Positions 27,906 to 39,748 of a stretch of DNA of 64,000 nt are shown piece after piece. The position numbers and the translations under genes are program-made. The stretch is taken from NCBI RefSeq assembly GCF_028823635.1, contig NZ_JAPEHU010000002.1, positions 1 to 64,000 on the forward strand. The letters run 5' to 3'. Every line of letters starts with the position of its first letter. Position 1 is the stretch's first letter. The notes beneath the pieces are model-generated. The model made no database searches. It had not been told where the DNA came from and was given only the letters and a program-made list of their open reading frames with translations. The DNA comes from Demequina sp. B12 (GTDB lineage Bacteria > Actinomycetota > Actinomycetes > Actinomycetales > Demequinaceae).

Positions 27906-27965
27906 GTCCCCACCCAGGCAACGTCCGCGCGCAGACCCCGACAGCCACCAGGCCTCGGGGTTTTT
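27890..27965 (+). promoter_or_regulatory. Transcription attenuator of ilvBNC
   Basis: Two structures follow the leader codons. Hairpin 1 is a perfect 11-bp stem, 27890-27900 with 27922-27932. The terminator is ACCCCGA (27935-27941) with TCGGGGT (27955-27961), followed by TTTTT. I could not find an obvious antiterminator pairing by eye; folding is needed to define the switch. Confidence 0.82.
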
Positions 27966-28024
27966 CCATGAAGGAGGCGGACAGAAGAACTGCCTCACCA
28001 CCGATCGACTCAACGGGAGAGAAG

Positions 28025-29854
28025 ATGGCACAGGTCAAGGCCCCTAAGCCTTCTGCGTTAGCACCGCAGCCTCAAGCCCTCGCACAGGCCACCAATGGCC
28101 AAGAGATGACGGGCGCTCAGGCGATCATCAAGTCGCTAGAGTGCGCGGGCGCAACCGACGTCTTCGGTTTGCCCGGCGGGGCCATCCTTCCCACCTACGA
28201 CCCCCTCATGGACTCGCAGCGCCTGCGCCACATCCTGGTGCGCCACGAGCAGGGTGCCGGCCACGCCGCCCAGGGCTACGCACACGCCACCGGCAAGCCC
28301 GGCGTCTGCATCGCCACCTCCGGACCCGGTGCCACCAACCTGGTGACCCCCATCGCGGATGCCAACATGGACTCCATCCCCATGGTGGCCATCACCGGCC
28401 AGGTGGGTGCCGCCATGATCGGCACGGATGCCTTCCAGGAAGCGGACATCGTGGGCATCACCGCCCCCATCACCAAGCACAACGTGCTGGTGACGGACCC
28501 CAACGAGATCCCCAAGGCCATCGCCGAGGCGTTCTACATTGCGACCCACGGACGCCCCGGCCCCGTGCTCGTCGACATCGCGAAGTCCGCGCAGCAGTCG
28601 CCCATGACCTTCCAGTGGCCCGAACGGATCGAACTGCCTGGCTTCAACTCGGGCGCCCGCCCGCACGCCAAGACCGTTCAGGAAGCCGCGCGCCTGCTCG
28701 CCACCTCCCGCCGCCCCGTGCTCTACGTGGGTGGTGGTGTGATCCGTTCCGGAGCATCGGCCGGACTGCGCAAGCTCACCGACCTGTCCGGCGCTGCCGT
28801 CACCACTACCTTGATGGCCCGTGGCGCACTGCCCGACTCGCACCCGCAGCACCTGGGCATGCCCGGCATGCACGGCACCGTCGCTGCCGTGGCGGCCCTG
28901 CAGAAGGCAGACCTGGTCGTGGCATTGGGTGCACGCTTTGACGACCGTGTCACCGGCAAGCTCGAATCGTTTGCCCCGAACGCCACCATCGTGCACGCAG
29001 ACATTGACCCCGCGGAGATCGGCAAGAACCGCGCCGTCGACGTGCCCATCGTGGGTGACCTCAAAGACGTGTTCGAAGCTCTGGTGCCAGCACTGGAAGA
29101 AGAACACCGCAAGCACGGCAAGCCGGACCTCGAAGCCTGGTGGGCGCAGCTCGACGACTGGCGCAACACCTACGGCCTGGGCTACGTCCCCACGGACGAC
29201 GACCTGAGCGCCCCCCAGCACGTGATTCAGCGCCTGGGAGAAATCTCCGGCCCGGACACCATCTTCACGTCCGGCGTGGGTCAGCACCAGATGTGGGCCA
29301 GCCAGTTCATCAAGTACGAACGTCCCAACACGTGGATCAACTCGGGCGGACTGGGCACCATGGGCTTCTCCGTGCCTGCCGCGATGGGAGCCAAGGTGGG
29401 CGAACCGGACCGCACCGTGTGGTCCATCGACGGTGACGGATGCTTCCAGATGACCAACCAGGAACTCGTGACCTGCGCCATCAACGAGATCCCCATCAAG
29501 GTGGCGATCATCAACAACTCGTCACTGGGCATGGTGCGCCAGTGGCAGACGCTGTTCTACAACCAGCGCTACTCCAACACGGACCTGCACACCGGGCACG
29601 GCACCGCCCGTATCCCGGACTTCGTAAAGCTGGCCGATGCGATGGGTTGCGTGGGCCTGCGTTGCGAGTCCGATGCCGACGTGGACGCCACGATCAAGCG
29701 CGCCATGGAGATCAACGACCAGCCAGTGGTCGTGGACTTCACGGTGTCGCGCGACGCCATGGTGTGGCCGATGGTCGCAGCCGGAACGTCAAACGACGAG
29801 ATTCAGTACGCACGCGGCATTGCCCCCGAGTGGGACCGCGGCGAGGAGGAATAA
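28025..29854 (+). CDS. ilvB: Acetolactate synthase large (catalytic) subunit
   Basis: ThDP-dependent enzyme of 609 residues. It condenses two pyruvates, or pyruvate and 2-ketobutyrate, as the first common step to valine, leucine and isoleucine. GGAILPTYD and the catalytic Glu in [15 protein letters not shown] lie in the N-terminal domain. The ThDP/Mg motif is [29 protein letters not shown] (read in parts). ATG 28025 follows GGGAGAGAAG. The first ~40 residues are a Pro/Ala/Gln-rich extension. It is followed 4 nt later by ilvN. Confidence 0.97.
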   Translation: MAQVKAPKPSALAPQPQALAQATNGQEMTGAQAIIKSLECAGATDVFGLPGGAILPTYDPLMDSQRLRHILVRHEQGAGHAAQGYAHATGKPGVCIATSGPGATNLVTPIADANMDSIPMVAITGQVGAAMIGTDAFQEADIVGITAPITKHNVLVTDPNEIPKAIAEAFYIATHGRPGPVLVDIAKSAQQSPMTFQWPERIELPGFNSGARPHAKTVQEAARLLATSRRPVLYVGGGVIRSGASAGLRKLTDLSGAAVTTTLMARGALPDSHPQHLGMPGMHGTVAAVAALQKADLVVALGARFDDRVTGKLESFAPNATIVHADIDPAEIGKNRAVDVPIVGDLKDVFEALVPALEEEHRKHGKPDLEAWWAQLDDWRNTYGLGYVPTDDDLSAPQHVIQRLGEISGPDTIFTSGVGQHQMWASQFIKYERPNTWINSGGLGTMGFSVPAAMGAKVGEPDRTVWSIDGDGCFQMTNQELVTCAINEIPIKVAIINNSSLGMVRQWQTLFYNQRYSNTDLHTGHGTARIPDFVKLADAMGCVGLRCESDADVDATIKRAMEINDQPVVVDFTVSRDAMVWPMVAAGTSNDEIQYARGIAPEWDRGEEE

Positions 29855-29858
29855 GACC

Positions 29859-30377
29859 ATGACTAGGCACACTCTTTCCGTCCTCGTAGAGAACAAGCCC
29901 GGCGTGCTCGCACGCGTCGCCGGTCTGTTCTCGCGCCGGGCATTCAACATCCACTCGCTCGCGGTGGGTCAGACGGAGCACCCCGAGATCTCCCGCATCA
30001 CCGTGGTGGTCGACGTAGACGAACTGCCGCTCGAACAGGTCACCAAGCAGCTCAACAAGCTGGTGCACGTTCTCAAGATCGTCGAGTTGGAACGCGAGAA
30101 GTCGGTCCAGCGCGACTTGCTGCTTGTCAAGGTCCGAGCAGACGCCCGCCAGCGCGCAGACGTCCTGCAAATCGTGGACCTGTTCCGCGCCCACGTCGTC
30201 GACGTCGCCTCCGACTCGCTCGTCATCGAAGCAGTCGGCGCACCCGAGAAGCTCGAAGCGCTGCTCGCGGCACTGAGCGCCCACGACGTCCGCGAAATCG
30301 TCCAGTCCGGAACCGTGGCCATCGGCCGTGGTGGCCGGTCCATCACCGAGCGTGCCTTCGAGCGCGCCACCGCGTAA
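29859..30377 (+). CDS. ilvN: Acetolactate synthase small (regulatory) subunit
   Basis: Regulatory subunit of 172 residues that activates IlvB and confers valine feedback inhibition. The N-terminal ACT domain is LSVLVENKPGVLARVAGLFSRRAFNIHSL (read in parts), with the conserved NKPGVLxRV loop. The C-terminal domain has VKVRADARQRADVLQIVDLFRAHVVDV. GAGGAGGA inside the ilvB end serves as ribosome site. Confidence 0.96.
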   Translation: MTRHTLSVLVENKPGVLARVAGLFSRRAFNIHSLAVGQTEHPEISRITVVVDVDELPLEQVTKQLNKLVHVLKIVELEREKSVQRDLLLVKVRADARQRADVLQIVDLFRAHVVDVASDSLVIEAVGAPEKLEALLAALSAHDVREIVQSGTVAIGRGGRSITERAFERATA

Positions 30378-30404
30378 CGCAACCACACGGTTACTCAACT
30401 GTGA

Positions 30405-32533
<2,129 letters not shown>

Positions 32534-32552
32534 CACCGCACCCTGATGCGTT

Positions 32553-32607
32553 CTGGCAGTCACTGAGTGCACGAAACAGCCGTTTTGTGACACTCAGTGA
32601 CTGCCAG
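32553..32607. terminator. Long perfect hairpin between leuB and ilvE
   Basis: Perfect 17-bp stem, CTGGCAGTCACTGAGTG (32553-32569) with its complement at 32591-32607. The 21-nt loop contains a second imperfect pairing (CACGAAA with TTTTGTG). There is no T run and the next gene continues in the same direction, so it is more likely an mRNA-processing or stabilising element, or a dispersed palindrome, than a full terminator. Confidence 0.6.
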
Positions 32608-32638
32608 CGCACCACCACAAACTAAGGAAGGCTCTGAA

Positions 32639-33748
32639 GTGACTGACACCGCCACCACGTCCAACGCCGGGGCCTTCGAGGTCCGCCCCAACCCAGCGCC
32701 CACAAGCGCCGCGGCACGGGCGGAAGCGTTGGCAGACCTGCGCTTTGGAGTGCAGTTCACCGACCACATGGCGCGCATGCAGTGGCGCAAAGACGAGGGT
32801 TGGAACGACCGCCGCGTGGAAGCGTATGCTCCGCTGCAGTTGGACCCTGCCGCCGCCGTGCTGCATTACGCGCAAGAGATTTTCGAGGGCCTCAAGGTCT
32901 ACCGCTGGGAAGACGGGTCGCTGCACCTGTTCCGCCCGGTCGCGAACGCCGAGCGCTTCAACCGGTCCGCGAGGCGGCTCGCCATGCCGGAACTGCCCGT
33001 CGAGGACTTCCTTGGGTCCATTGAGGCGTTGGTAGCGGTGGACGGCGAGTGGGTGCCCGGCTCGGAAGAGTCCAGCCTGTATTTGCGTCCCTTCATGTTC
33101 GCCTCGGAAGCGTTCCTAGGGGTCCGTCCGGCGCACGTCATGGACTACCTGCTCATTGCGTCGCCGGTTGGGCCGTACTTCCCGGGCGGTGTGAAGCCCG
33201 TGTCGATTTGGGTCGCTACCGACTACCACCGCGCAGGGCCCGGTGGCACGGGTGCCGCGAAGTGTGGTGGCAACTATGCGGCCAGTCTGCTTCCGCAGCA
33301 GGAGGCCTATGCTCACGGATGTCAGCAGGTGATGTTCCTCGATGCCCGTGAGGGCAAGTTCCTTGAGGAACTGGGTGGCATGAACCTGTTCGTGGTGCGT
33401 GCTGACGGCACCATCGAGACTCCCCGCCTGACGGGCACCATCCTTGAAGGAATCACCCGGTCGAGCGTCATTCAGTTGCTGGAAGACGACGGCAAGAAGG
33501 TAGTGGAGCGCGACATCACGCTCGCGGAGATCACCGCAGGCATTGACTCGGGCGACATCGCGGAGATTTTCGCCTGCGGGACTGCGGCTGTGGTCACTCC
33601 AGTGGGGCGGTTGGCGTCAGAGTCGTTCGACGTGACCGTTGGCACGGGAGATGCGGGTTCGGTGACGATGGCGATTCGTGAACGCCTCACTGACGTTCAG
33701 TACGGTCGCGCTGATGACGTCTACGGCTGGATGCACCGCGTCGGGTGA
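32639..33748 (+). CDS. ilvE: Branched-chain amino acid aminotransferase
   Basis: Fold-type IV PLP enzyme of 369 residues that performs the last transamination to valine, leucine and isoleucine. EIFEGLKVYRWEDGSLHLFRP and AAKCGGNYAASLLPQQEA, with the PLP lysine in AAKCGG, are typical. Start GTG 32639 follows AAGGAAGG at 8 nt; upstream in-frame codons lie within the hairpin. The stop overlaps the next gene (GTGA). A second ilvE paralogue is at 55568-56674. Confidence 0.95.
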   Translation: MTDTATTSNAGAFEVRPNPAPTSAAARAEALADLRFGVQFTDHMARMQWRKDEGWNDRRVEAYAPLQLDPAAAVLHYAQEIFEGLKVYRWEDGSLHLFRPVANAERFNRSARRLAMPELPVEDFLGSIEALVAVDGEWVPGSEESSLYLRPFMFASEAFLGVRPAHVMDYLLIASPVGPYFPGGVKPVSIWVATDYHRAGPGGTGAAKCGGNYAASLLPQQEAYAHGCQQVMFLDAREGKFLEELGGMNLFVVRADGTIETPRLTGTILEGITRSSVIQLLEDDGKKVVERDITLAEITAGIDSGDIAEIFACGTAAVVTPVGRLASESFDVTVGTGDAGSVTMAIRERLTDVQYGRADDVYGWMHRVG

Positions 33749-34461
33749 GCATCGTCGACACCGTCTGGGGTGACGTGACGACGCAGGTTGCCGCCACGCC
33801 AGCATCGGCGCTATGGCCGCTTGCCGCGGTGGTGGTGTGTGTGCTGGTCCCGCAGTTGTGGCATGTGGTGCGTCACGTTGTCACTGTGGTGCACGAGGTG
33901 GGGCACGCCTTCATTGCGACTCTGCTGGGGCGCAAGGTGCGCGGGATCCGGCTGCATGCTGATACCTCCGGATTGACAACACATGCTGGGTCCGCGAGGC
34001 GGTTGCCGCTGGCATTGACTGCGTTTGCTGGCTATCCCGCACCTGCATTGGTGGGGATTGGTGCGGCAGCTGTGATCCATGCCGGCTATGTGTTCGGACT
34101 GTTGTGGGCCGCGGTGATGGTGCTGATTGTCGTGCTGGTGCAGATGCGCAATGTGTACGGATTCCTCGTGGTTGCGACATTGCTTGCGGGCCTGGGGTGG
34201 TTGGCGTGGGCTGGCCCTGACGCGTGGCGCGTGGCGGTGGCCTACGGCTTGGCGTGGTTGCTGCTGCTGGGTGCCGTGCGTGCCGTGGTGGAACTGAGCC
34301 GGACACGACGCCGCGGCGGTGGGCGTGGGTCCGATGCCGACACGCTCGCCTCGCTCACCAGGATTCCCGGCGCGGTGTGGGTAGCGGTGTTCTGGCTGGT
34401 CGCAGTAGGTTGTGCACTGTGGGGGACATGGTTGATGGTGGCGCAGATCGCGCTGTGGTGA
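33745..34461 (+). CDS. M50B-like membrane metallopeptidase
   Basis: Membrane protein of 238 residues with about six hydrophobic segments. It has a zinc motif HEVGHAF at about residues 52-58 in the first third and a later small-residue/PAPALVG segment, as in PF13398-type M50B peptidases. The substrate is unknown. The start GTG overlaps the ilvE stop, so it is read through from the BCAA operon, although a functional link is not obvious. Codon use is richer in G and T than the ilv genes. Confidence 0.75.
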   Translation: MSIVDTVWGDVTTQVAATPASALWPLAAVVVCVLVPQLWHVVRHVVTVVHEVGHAFIATLLGRKVRGIRLHADTSGLTTHAGSARRLPLALTAFAGYPAPALVGIGAAAVIHAGYVFGLLWAAVMVLIVVLVQMRNVYGFLVVATLLAGLGWLAWAGPDAWRVAVAYGLAWLLLLGAVRAVVELSRTRRRGGGRGSDADTLASLTRIPGAVWVAVFWLVAVGCALWGTWLMVAQIALW

Positions 34462-34976
34462 CAGTTCGGGTAGGGCTGTGGTCGTTGGGGCTCCGCCTCG
34501 TTCTGGTGGCAGTCGCTGGCTTTGTGCTGACTGCGGTTCCGGAGAACTACTCGACGTGGGATAGGCCCGGGGCATCAGTGTTGCCTTCTGAGCGGACGAT
34601 GCCGGTGTGGGGCAACGTGGTGGTGGCGGCCGTCATGGCCGCGAGTATCGTGAGCATCGCTGTGGGGTGGTGGTTGAGGCGACGTCCTGCGGCACGTGGA
34701 ACGACGTTGCTTGGTGTGCACCGCTGGCTTGCAGTCGTCACGTTGGTGGGGCTGACGTGGTGGGCGGCCGTACTGCTCGTCTCACAGGTGACGTCCATGC
34801 TTCCTCAGGAGGGGGTGATGGCGGTCAGGGGTGGGCCTTTCCTCTACCTCGATGCGTTCGTCGCCACGGTGGCGGGAGTCACTGGCATCGTGGTGCTGCG
34901 AGACCTGATCCTCCTCACACGCGCCGCACGGGTGCGGGGTGTTCAAGCCGCTGAGCAGCCCGCGTCGCGGCAGTGA
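34428..34976 (+). CDS. Hypothetical four-TM membrane protein
   Basis: Protein of about 182 residues with four predicted membrane helices (VGLWSLGLRLVLVAVAGFVLT, VVVAAVMAASIVSIAVGWW, a segment around LAVVTLVGLTWWAAVLLV, and FVATVAGVTGIVVLRDLILL; approximate). I recognise no family. It overlaps the M50B-like gene. The start may be ATG 34428 or GTG 34458, which forms a GTGA overlap; neither has a well-placed ribosome site. Context suggests translation together with the preceding peptidase gene. Confidence 0.55.
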   Translation: MVDGGADRAVVTVRVGLWSLGLRLVLVAVAGFVLTAVPENYSTWDRPGASVLPSERTMPVWGNVVVAAVMAASIVSIAVGWWLRRRPAARGTTLLGVHRWLAVVTLVGLTWWAAVLLVSQVTSMLPQEGVMAVRGGPFLYLDAFVATVAGVTGIVVLRDLILLTRAARVRGVQAAEQPASRQ

Positions 34977-35009
34977 CTCAGGTCACAGCGACCACGTGAC
35001 CTTCGGTAC

Positions 35010-35037
35010 CGTAACTTACGGCGCCGTAGGTTACGAT
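35010..35037 (+). promoter_or_regulatory. 26-bp palindromic operator over the acyl-CoA synthetase -10 box
   Basis: GTAACTTACGGC (35011-35022) and GCCGTAGGTTAC (35023-35034) form a 24-bp palindrome with one mismatched pair, extended by a C/G pair at 35010/35035. The right arm overlaps TACGAT (35032-35037), which is 5 nt from the ATG. This suits a TetR-family repressor of fatty-acid metabolism; the regulator is not in the window. Confidence 0.75.
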
Positions 35038-35042
35038 TGAGT

Positions 35043-36857
35043 ATGGCTTCCCTTGAGTTGACGTCCCCCGGTCTGGTGACCGTTGAGGACCACATGAACC
35101 TCACCGCAATGCTTGAGGCGCGCGCATCGGCGAACCCGAGTGCCCCCTTTGCCGAGGCAAAGGACGCGGCCGGTGAGTGGTTCACAGTGTCGCTGGGTGA
35201 GTTCCGCGACCGGGTAAACGCAGTGGCCAAGGGTTTGATGGTTCAGGGCGTGAAGCCGGGCGACCGTGTGGGACTCATGGCTGACACCAGCTTGGAGTGG
35301 TCAGTCCTGGACTTTGCTGTCCTCGCTGCTGGCGGCGTGACCGTCCCGATCTATCCGTCGTCTTCCGCATCGCAGTGTGCGTGGATCATTGAGGACGCCG
35401 GGATCTCTGTGGTGGGTGTCCAGTCGGAAGCGAACCAGGAGATGGTCAGCGGGCTTGCCTCCGCGCCGCAGGTCATTGCTCTGACCGCCCAGGGACTTGA
35501 TGAAGTTGCTGCGGCAGGACAGGGCGTCAGCGACGTGGACCTTGCTGCACGCACAGAAGACGTCACTCTTGATGACTTGATGAGCATCATCTATACCTCG
35601 GGCACCACGGGCCGCCCCAAGGGTGCGATGCTGACGCACCGGAACATGGTGGAGCACGCTGCCAACGTGGAAGCTGACCCGTCGTTTGGCGGGTTCGTTC
35701 AGGGGGACCGTACCCGCGTGCTGCTCTTCCTGCCGTTGTCGCACATCTTTGCCCGGTTCGCGATGATCCTTGCACTCAGTGCTGGTTCGGTCATTGGCTA
35801 CACCTCGAACCACAAGACGCTGGTCGCGGACCTCGCAGCATTCAAGCCTACGTGGATGCCGTTGGTGCCGCGCGTGTTCGAAACCATCTACAACCGTGCC
35901 GACACGTCGATGTCGGGTGTGCGCAAGGTGCTGTTCCGCTGGTCCGCGCATGTGGCACGTGATGTGTCCCGCGCGCAGGAGGCCGGTTCCGTCAGTGCGA
36001 GCCTGAAGGCCCGCTACAAGGTGGCCGATGCTCTGGTGCTGTCGAAGATTCGCCGCCTGTTGGGTGGCAACCTGGATTACGTGCTAGCGGGCGGCGCCAA
36101 GCTCACCCCTGAGATTGGTCACTACTTCAGTGGCTTGGGCATCACTGTGATGCAGGGCTACGGCCTGACGGAGACCTCGTCGGCTGTGGGTGGCACCCCC
36201 ACGGATGACAACCGCATGGGCACGGTAGGCCGCCCCATCGCTGGTAACTCGGTCATGGTGGACGACGAGGGCGAGATCCTCGTCAAGGGCATCTGCCTGT
36301 TCTCCGGCTACTGGAATGCGCCTGAGGCGACCGCTCAGGTGATGCGTGATGGCTGGTTCGCCACGGGTGACCTGGGCGAAATCGTGGACGGCATGCTGAC
36401 CATTACTGGTCGCAAGAAGGAAATCCTGGTGCTGTCGTCGGGCAAGAACATTCAGCCCGCCATCCTTGAAGACTCCATCCGTTCCCACCCGGCCATTCAG
36501 GACTCCGTGGTCGTAGGCGATGGCCGCCACTTTGTCTCGGCCGTGGTGACGCTCGACCCGGTGCTGCTGCCCGACTGGCTGGCAGCTCACGACCTTCCTG
36601 AGATGAACGTCGAAGAGGCGTCGGTTAACGAGAAGGTGCGTGAACTGATTGGTCGCGCGATCGCATCGGCCAATGAGAAGGTGTCGCGCGCAGAGGCCAT
36701 CAAGGAGTACCGCATCCTTCCGCGCGAGTTCTCTGAGGCCAAGGAAGAGATGACGGCGTCGCTGAAGATTCGCCGTGCCGTGGTGCAGGAGCACTTTGCG
36801 GATGTGATCGAGTCGATCTACTCGCAGAACAAGCCCACCCCTCCGAGCGCCGCGTAA
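35043..36857 (+). CDS. Long-chain fatty-acid-CoA ligase (acyl-CoA synthetase)
   Basis: ANL-superfamily enzyme of 604 residues that activates fatty acids as acyl-AMP and then acyl-CoA (FadD15-like). The AMP-binding P-loop is IIYTSGTTGRPKGAMLTHRN. The A5/A7 segments appear as VMQGYGLTETSSAVGG and DGWFATGDLGEI, and the C-terminal hinge as TGRKKEILVLSSGKNIQP. ATG 35043 lacks a Shine-Dalgarno and is probably leaderless, under the palindromic operator immediately upstream. Confidence 0.93.
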   Translation: MASLELTSPGLVTVEDHMNLTAMLEARASANPSAPFAEAKDAAGEWFTVSLGEFRDRVNAVAKGLMVQGVKPGDRVGLMADTSLEWSVLDFAVLAAGGVTVPIYPSSSASQCAWIIEDAGISVVGVQSEANQEMVSGLASAPQVIALTAQGLDEVAAAGQGVSDVDLAARTEDVTLDDLMSIIYTSGTTGRPKGAMLTHRNMVEHAANVEADPSFGGFVQGDRTRVLLFLPLSHIFARFAMILALSAGSVIGYTSNHKTLVADLAAFKPTWMPLVPRVFETIYNRADTSMSGVRKVLFRWSAHVARDVSRAQEAGSVSASLKARYKVADALVLSKIRRLLGGNLDYVLAGGAKLTPEIGHYFSGLGITVMQGYGLTETSSAVGGTPTDDNRMGTVGRPIAGNSVMVDDEGEILVKGICLFSGYWNAPEATAQVMRDGWFATGDLGEIVDGMLTITGRKKEILVLSSGKNIQPAILEDSIRSHPAIQDSVVVGDGRHFVSAVVTLDPVLLPDWLAAHDLPEMNVEEASVNEKVRELIGRAIASANEKVSRAEAIKEYRILPREFSEAKEEMTASLKIRRAVVQEHFADVIESIYSQNKPTPPSAA

Positions 36858-36878
36858 GCGGCACACCGCAGCAGGGGG

Positions 36879-39335
36879 CTACTCCTGCTCGAAAACGCCT
36901 AACCGTTCGGCGTACGCCACGGCCTGCATCCGGTCGCTTGCTTTGAGTTTGCGCAGCAGCAGGCGGATCTGAGTGCGGACGGTGTTGATCGACACGAAGC
37001 GCTGCTGAGCGATCTCCGTGTTGGTGGCACCGTTGCGGAGGGCCTTGAGGTTTTCGCGGTCCACTGGTGTGAGCGGCGCTAGTGTTGCGCGGTGCCAGTG
37101 GCGAGTGTCCGTGGCTGCCTCGGACAGTACTCGGGCCAGTTCGGGTGAACATTGGTCCAAGTAGTTCATGAGGTCGTCGAAGTCCTCTGCTGTCACGAAC
37201 CTCAGGCCTACCCGGAGCAAGCCTGCTGAGGTGCCGCGTAGCGTCGCTTCCAGACGTTGCACCGCTGCGGCCGGGGAATCCATCCGCAGGTGTGCCACGG
37301 CGGCGATGGCGCCAGCGATGGCGCGGGAACGTGGCGCGGTGCAAATCGAGTCGACCTGCTCGACGGCCTCCATCGCTTCCCCTGCGCGGTCGAGCGCCAG
37401 CATGACAAGCGCCTCAGCGGTGAGGGTGAACCACTCCTGAGGCGGTCGGCTGCGGATCAGCCGCAAGGCGGTCACCACGTCACCCACAGCGAGCGTGGCC
37501 ATGGTGGTAGCGCCCAAGATCGCGGCGCTGGGCCGCCCGTCCGCCCAGTAGTGGCTGCTGCGTTGGAGGGAGTCTTGGAGCAGCCGGCGGTCCATGGAGT
37601 CCGGGGTCAACACCGCGTGCATCATGAGGACAAAAGCTTCCGCCACTGACCGGGACGGCGCTTGTTTGCGGCGTTCTGCCAAAAACTCTGTGAGGTGGAG
37701 GGCGCGTTCATCATCGCCCCATTCCAGGACCACCAGCGCATCGGTGAAGGACGAGCCCAGGTCATCGCGATGGTCGGGTGCGTAGCCCAGGAAGACTTCG
37801 TGAGTCAGCGCGGCCTGGGAGTCAGCCATGGCGGTGCGGCTGTTGGGGTTGTGATGTGACCGCATGACGGACGTAAACAGCAGCGCCTGCATATTGTCGT
37901 CGACTTGAGTGGCTGCCCAGAAGGGGATGTACATCTCTGCGGCGAGGTTTTCGGCGACGGTGGCGTCCTTCGCGGCGAGCGACAGGAGCCCGGGGTGGCT
38001 GTTGTCGCCCAAGAGCTCCTCGACCTCGGCTAGCAGGCGCATGGTGTCGCTGCGTTGGCCTAGCGACATGTGAGCCATGACCTGCCGGGTGACGACCTGG
38101 AGCTTCTCGAAAGGGGAGCGAGGCCGGCGCATGGCCAGTTGTGACAAGGCTGCCAGGTAGAACTGTTCGGACACTGCGGGTGTGAGGGTTTGCCGCGAAC
38201 GGTACTCGCCTGCGATGAGCAGCATTGCAGGGAAATGGCGCAGCTGAGCCCACGGCACTGCGGTGATGGCCTGGATGATGACGGCTGGCGGCGACAGGAG
38301 GAAGAAGCGCAGATTCTTCCAGATGAGGCTTTCCGCTTGGCCTACCTGCCCGAGTGCCAGCAAGTAGTAGACCTGCATACCCAGGTGGTCGTTGGCTTGG
38401 GTTGCGGCAAGACCGTCGCGGAGTGCTGCAAGGTTCGCGTCCGGGCTGCGATATCGCTGGACCGCTTCCCATACCTCTGGATGCCATTCCATGACGGATT
38501 GGCCTGTTTCAGGATCGACCTCGTGAGTTCCCAGGGGGAGCATCCGGATGCGTTCAAAGTTGGCGTGCACGGTGGTGCGGTCGTGGTGGGCGCCCGTCAG
38601 CAGTTCGGCCGATGCGCGCCTCAGGTGGGAGGCGCGGCGCAACAGTTGCATCATGGTGCTGGAGTCACGGCGTTCGGGTTGGACGTCGATGAACCTGGTG
38701 GCCAACTCTGTGACGAGGTGCAGGTCGAGGCGAACGTCGGGGTCTGCCCAGGGTGATGAGCCTTCTGCGGTGCGCAGCATTTCGAGCCTGCGGCGTACAA
38801 GTGCGGGGTTGCCGCGGTACCGTCCGGTGAGGGATGCGTACATCGTGGCGGGGGCGTCGATTTCGTTGAGTTGCGCGAGGCACGTCACTTCGACGGCGCT
38901 CAGCGCGAGGTCGGCCTCGGTCATCACATGCACGTCGTCGACGGGCAGCGGGGGCGGAAGGTCCAGCGATCTGACGACTACGCGGGGACGGTGGGGGAGT
39001 TGAGTGAGGGCGACGAGTTGTTCCCACAGTGGGTCGTCGTCGGTGAGCTCCACCTTGCTGATGAAGTAGACCGGAGCGCTCGCGGACGCGGGGTCCGCGA
39101 TGGTTTCTTCGATTCCGCGTCTGTTGGTGAACCACCAGGTCTTGGTTCCCGTGTGGGATTCGATACGGGCTTGGCACTGGCGCATCCAGGTGGTGGCGCC
39201 CCAACTGGGCAGTGCCGCGATAACGGTGATGGTGGCGAGGTCTCGCAGGCTGCGGACTTCCGTGGCTCGCTCAAGCAACGCCCATGAGGAGTGTGTCCCC
39301 ATGGCGTGTTTGGGTGCCATTACGTCACCTGCCAT
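36879..39335 (-). CDS. Large LuxR-family regulator with degenerate P-loop
   Basis: Protein of up to 818 residues. The last ~60 residues form a LuxR/GerE helix-turn-helix (LTPVDRENLKALRNGATNTEIAQQ...INTVRTQIRLLLRKL). The long middle is alpha-helical and TPR-like, as in MalT/LAL regulators. At the N terminus the expected Walker A reads ALPSWGATTW, lacking the GKT lysine, so ATP binding is doubtful. ATG 39335 or ATG 39320 (AGGTGA upstream) may start it. It is divergent from a surface adhesin and may control it. Confidence 0.85.
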   Translation of the reverse strand: MAGDVMAPKHAMGTHSSWALLERATEVRSLRDLATITVIAALPSWGATTWMRQCQARIESHTGTKTWWFTNRRGIEETIADPASASAPVYFISKVELTDDDPLWEQLVALTQLPHRPRVVVRSLDLPPPLPVDDVHVMTEADLALSAVEVTCLAQLNEIDAPATMYASLTGRYRGNPALVRRRLEMLRTAEGSSPWADPDVRLDLHLVTELATRFIDVQPERRDSSTMMQLLRRASHLRRASAELLTGAHHDRTTVHANFERIRMLPLGTHEVDPETGQSVMEWHPEVWEAVQRYRSPDANLAALRDGLAATQANDHLGMQVYYLLALGQVGQAESLIWKNLRFFLLSPPAVIIQAITAVPWAQLRHFPAMLLIAGEYRSRQTLTPAVSEQFYLAALSQLAMRRPRSPFEKLQVVTRQVMAHMSLGQRSDTMRLLAEVEELLGDNSHPGLLSLAAKDATVAENLAAEMYIPFWAATQVDDNMQALLFTSVMRSHHNPNSRTAMADSQAALTHEVFLGYAPDHRDDLGSSFTDALVVLEWGDDERALHLTEFLAERRKQAPSRSVAEAFVLMMHAVLTPDSMDRRLLQDSLQRSSHYWADGRPSAAILGATTMATLAVGDVVTALRLIRSRPPQEWFTLTAEALVMLALDRAGEAMEAVEQVDSICTAPRSRAIAGAIAAVAHLRMDSPAAAVQRLEATLRGTSAGLLRVGLRFVTAEDFDDLMNYLDQCSPELARVLSEAATDTRHWHRATLAPLTPVDRENLKALRNGATNTEIAQQRFVSINTVRTQIRLLLRKLKASDRMQAVAYAERLGVFEQE

Positions 39336-39748
39336 CGGCCTTCCGCTTCCGCCCTTCCGGTAGGGCGCTTCGTAGCAACCGGTGCCACGCAGTTTCCCTC
39401 AGCGCAGTCGGTATCCAGTGACCGTATCCCACGGGGGGCTGTGTGCTTGACCTCCTGGCGTTTCACATGGGGTGAACCTGGGGGGTGATTTCTGGTGGAA
39501 CCCCGGCTTTTGCGGATCTATCAGGTGTTGTACTGCCGTCAGTTCAAGCGTGGCCGCACCGCGTTTGAGCCTCCATTTCCCGCATGCGTGCGCCCCTGGG
39601 AGCGGCGTCACTGTGTGCTGCCTTGAAACGGGTCACATGGCCGATGAGGGGTGCCGGGAGGTGGTGAGCCTCGGGTGGAGGGGGACCCGGGGCTTGACCT
39701 TTGACAGCAAACGACGGTGCCCCCGGCACCGCGCTGAGGGAGATTCAC
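39336..39748. other. 413-bp divergent intergenic region, regulator/adhesin
   Basis: No gene is supported here. TTGACC (39694-39699) and TTGACA (39701-39706) resemble -35 boxes for the adhesin gene but no convincing -10 follows. A short inverted repeat TTCAC-ATGG-GGTGAA occurs near 39461-39475. GAGGGAG near 39736 is the adhesin ribosome site. Confidence 0.4.
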
